A stretch of DNA of 6,703 nt from JAAYXU01 sp050942555 (lineage in GTDB: Bacteria; Bacillota; Clostridia; Christensenellales; UMGS416), in assembly GCA_050942555.1 (NCBI GenBank), contig JBMNNN010000115.1:1-6703 (forward strand), given 5' to 3'. How positions within the stretch are numbered: the stretch's first letter is position 1; each line of letters opens with the position of its first letter. The notes under the pieces are model-generated. The model did not search any database. It had not been told where the DNA came from and saw nothing but the letters and a program-made list of their open reading frames with translations. This document shows, piece by piece, positions 5,910-6,703 of this stretch. The translations under genes were made by a program, and so were the position numbers.

Positions 5910-6703
5910 ATGAACTTTATCGACACTGTAAAAGGCTCCCTGCTCGAGGGCTTCTATCCAGCCGGATGGGATCTTCCTCGCATCGACGCATGCATCGACC
6001 CCGATCCCGAGACTGCAACCCAGCGTCAGGACTTCTGGCATCCGGACTTTGAGCCTGTCGTATGCGATACGCTCGCGGACTTCGAGGTAAGGATGGGCCA
6101 CGAGATCGCGCGCGAGATCAGCGAAGCCCGGCGGCAGGGCCGGAAAATCGCGCTGATACTGCCGGTGGGCCCAATGGGCATGTATCGCTGGGCCGTCTAC
6201 TTCCTGCGGGAGTGGAACGTGCGCTGCGACCACGTCTGGGGGTTCAACATGGACGAGTGGAGCGACGCGGAGGGCCAGACGCTCCCGTCCGACGATCCCG
6301 CCGCTTTTCAGAATGCGATGGAAGCGGCTTTCTACGGGCCGCTGGGAGAGCTGACGGTTCCCCGGGCGCAGCGCAACTTCGCGACCCGTGAGAACCTGCC
6401 CGGCTATGCCGCCAGTATCGCGGCGCTTCGCAGGGAAAACGCCCGTCTCGTCCTCGTATACGGGATCGGACGTATGTGCCACATCGCGTTCTGGGAGCCG
6501 CACTTCGCGGCGGAGTTTGCGTCGGTCGAAGAGTGGAAAAGCCAGACGCACCGCCTGGGCGCGAAGCTCCATCCGCTGACGATCGAGCAGAACGCGATCA
6601 CGAGCTTTAAAAGCCGCACGACGCTGGTGCCCTGCCGCGCCAATACGATCGGCCCGGGACTGTTTCTTTTAGCTGACCGCGCGATCGGCGGAGCCGACGG
6701 CGT
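5910..6703 (+). CDS. NagB-like glucosamine-6-phosphate isomerase/deaminase homologue, 3' end outside window
   Basis: The frame is open from ATG 5910 to the window edge: 264 complete codons. AAAGGAG lies 8 nt upstream, and the gap to the deacetylase stop is 15 nt. NagB converts glucosamine-6-phosphate to fructose-6-phosphate and ammonia. Matches to E. coli NagB from memory: FNMDEW at 112-117 (D115 = catalytic D72); GIGRMCHIAFWEP at 185-197 (H191 = H143, E196 = E148); ANTIGPG near the end, like LTVGVG. Differences: the D141 equivalent is Met189, so the DGH motif is MCH, and the phosphate loop LPTGGTPMTTY is LPVGPMGMY at 84-92, two residues shorter, although Y92-to-D115 spacing is the same as in E. 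coli. There is also an N-terminal extension of about 40 residues. These changes suggest a divergent subfamily with a different, perhaps unphosphorylated, amino sugar or only isomerase activity. 6-phosphogluconolactonase is a related fold but lacks the FNMDE block. Confidence 0.85.
   Translation, partial: MNFIDTVKGSLLEGFYPAGWDLPRIDACIDPDPETATQRQDFWHPDFEPVVCDTLADFEVRMGHEIAREISEARRQGRKIALILPVGPMGMYRWAVYFLREWNVRCDHVWGFNMDEWSDAEGQTLPSDDPAAFQNAMEAAFYGPLGELTVPRAQRNFATRENLPGYAASIAALRRENARLVLVYGIGRMCHIAFWEPHFAAEFASVEEWKSQTHRLGAKLHPLTIEQNAITSFKSRTTLVPCRANTIGPGLFLLADRAIGGADG

Overview
The window looks like a chromosomal segment of a Gram-positive anaerobe, most likely a clostridial (Bacillota) relative. 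This is inferred from the strong AGGAGG-type ribosome binding sites, a DUF4358-type lipoprotein paired with an MBOAT acyltransferase, and a ROK-type repressor with an A/T-rich palindromic operator at a consensus sigma-A promoter. No rRNA, tRNA, transposase or CRISPR array is visible, so the taxon stays open.

Left part (1 to about 1850, minus strand). An operon-like run reads leftwards: the decayed 3' end of an unrecognised gene (about 1848-1622, apparently frameshifted), a small DUF4358-type lipoprotein (1604-1095), then an AlgI/DltB-like MBOAT O-acyltransferase (1095 to beyond position 1). The last two overlap as TAATG. This looks like an envelope-modification (O-acetylation) locus. Base composition here is moderate. 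The start of the MBOAT gene carries a perfect 16-bp inverted repeat.

Right part (about 1807 to 6703, plus strand). A perfect TTGACA-N17-TATAAT promoter with a palindrome over its start point precedes a long leader and four tightly packed GC-rich genes. In order these are a DUF4838 (GH163-like) putative glycoside hydrolase, a ROK-family regulator, a PIG-L/LmbE-type zinc N-deacetylase, and a NagB-like aminosugar isomerase/deaminase that runs off the window.

How they may work together (inference). The operon reads as a cytoplasmic route for an N-acetylhexosamine-containing glycan or glycoside. The hydrolase would release the sugar, the PIG-L enzyme would remove the acetyl group (in place of the usual NagA), and the NagB-like enzyme would isomerise or deaminate the product. 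The ROK protein would repress the operon until a sugar ligand appears. The NagB-like enzyme lacks the catalytic Asp of the DGH motif and has a shortened phosphate loop. The ROK protein lacks the kinase Asp and the zinc site. The pathway may therefore use an unusual, perhaps unphosphorylated, substrate. The two halves differ in base composition, and the broken gene lies at their junction, which suggests that the sugar operon was inserted or rearranged into this site.
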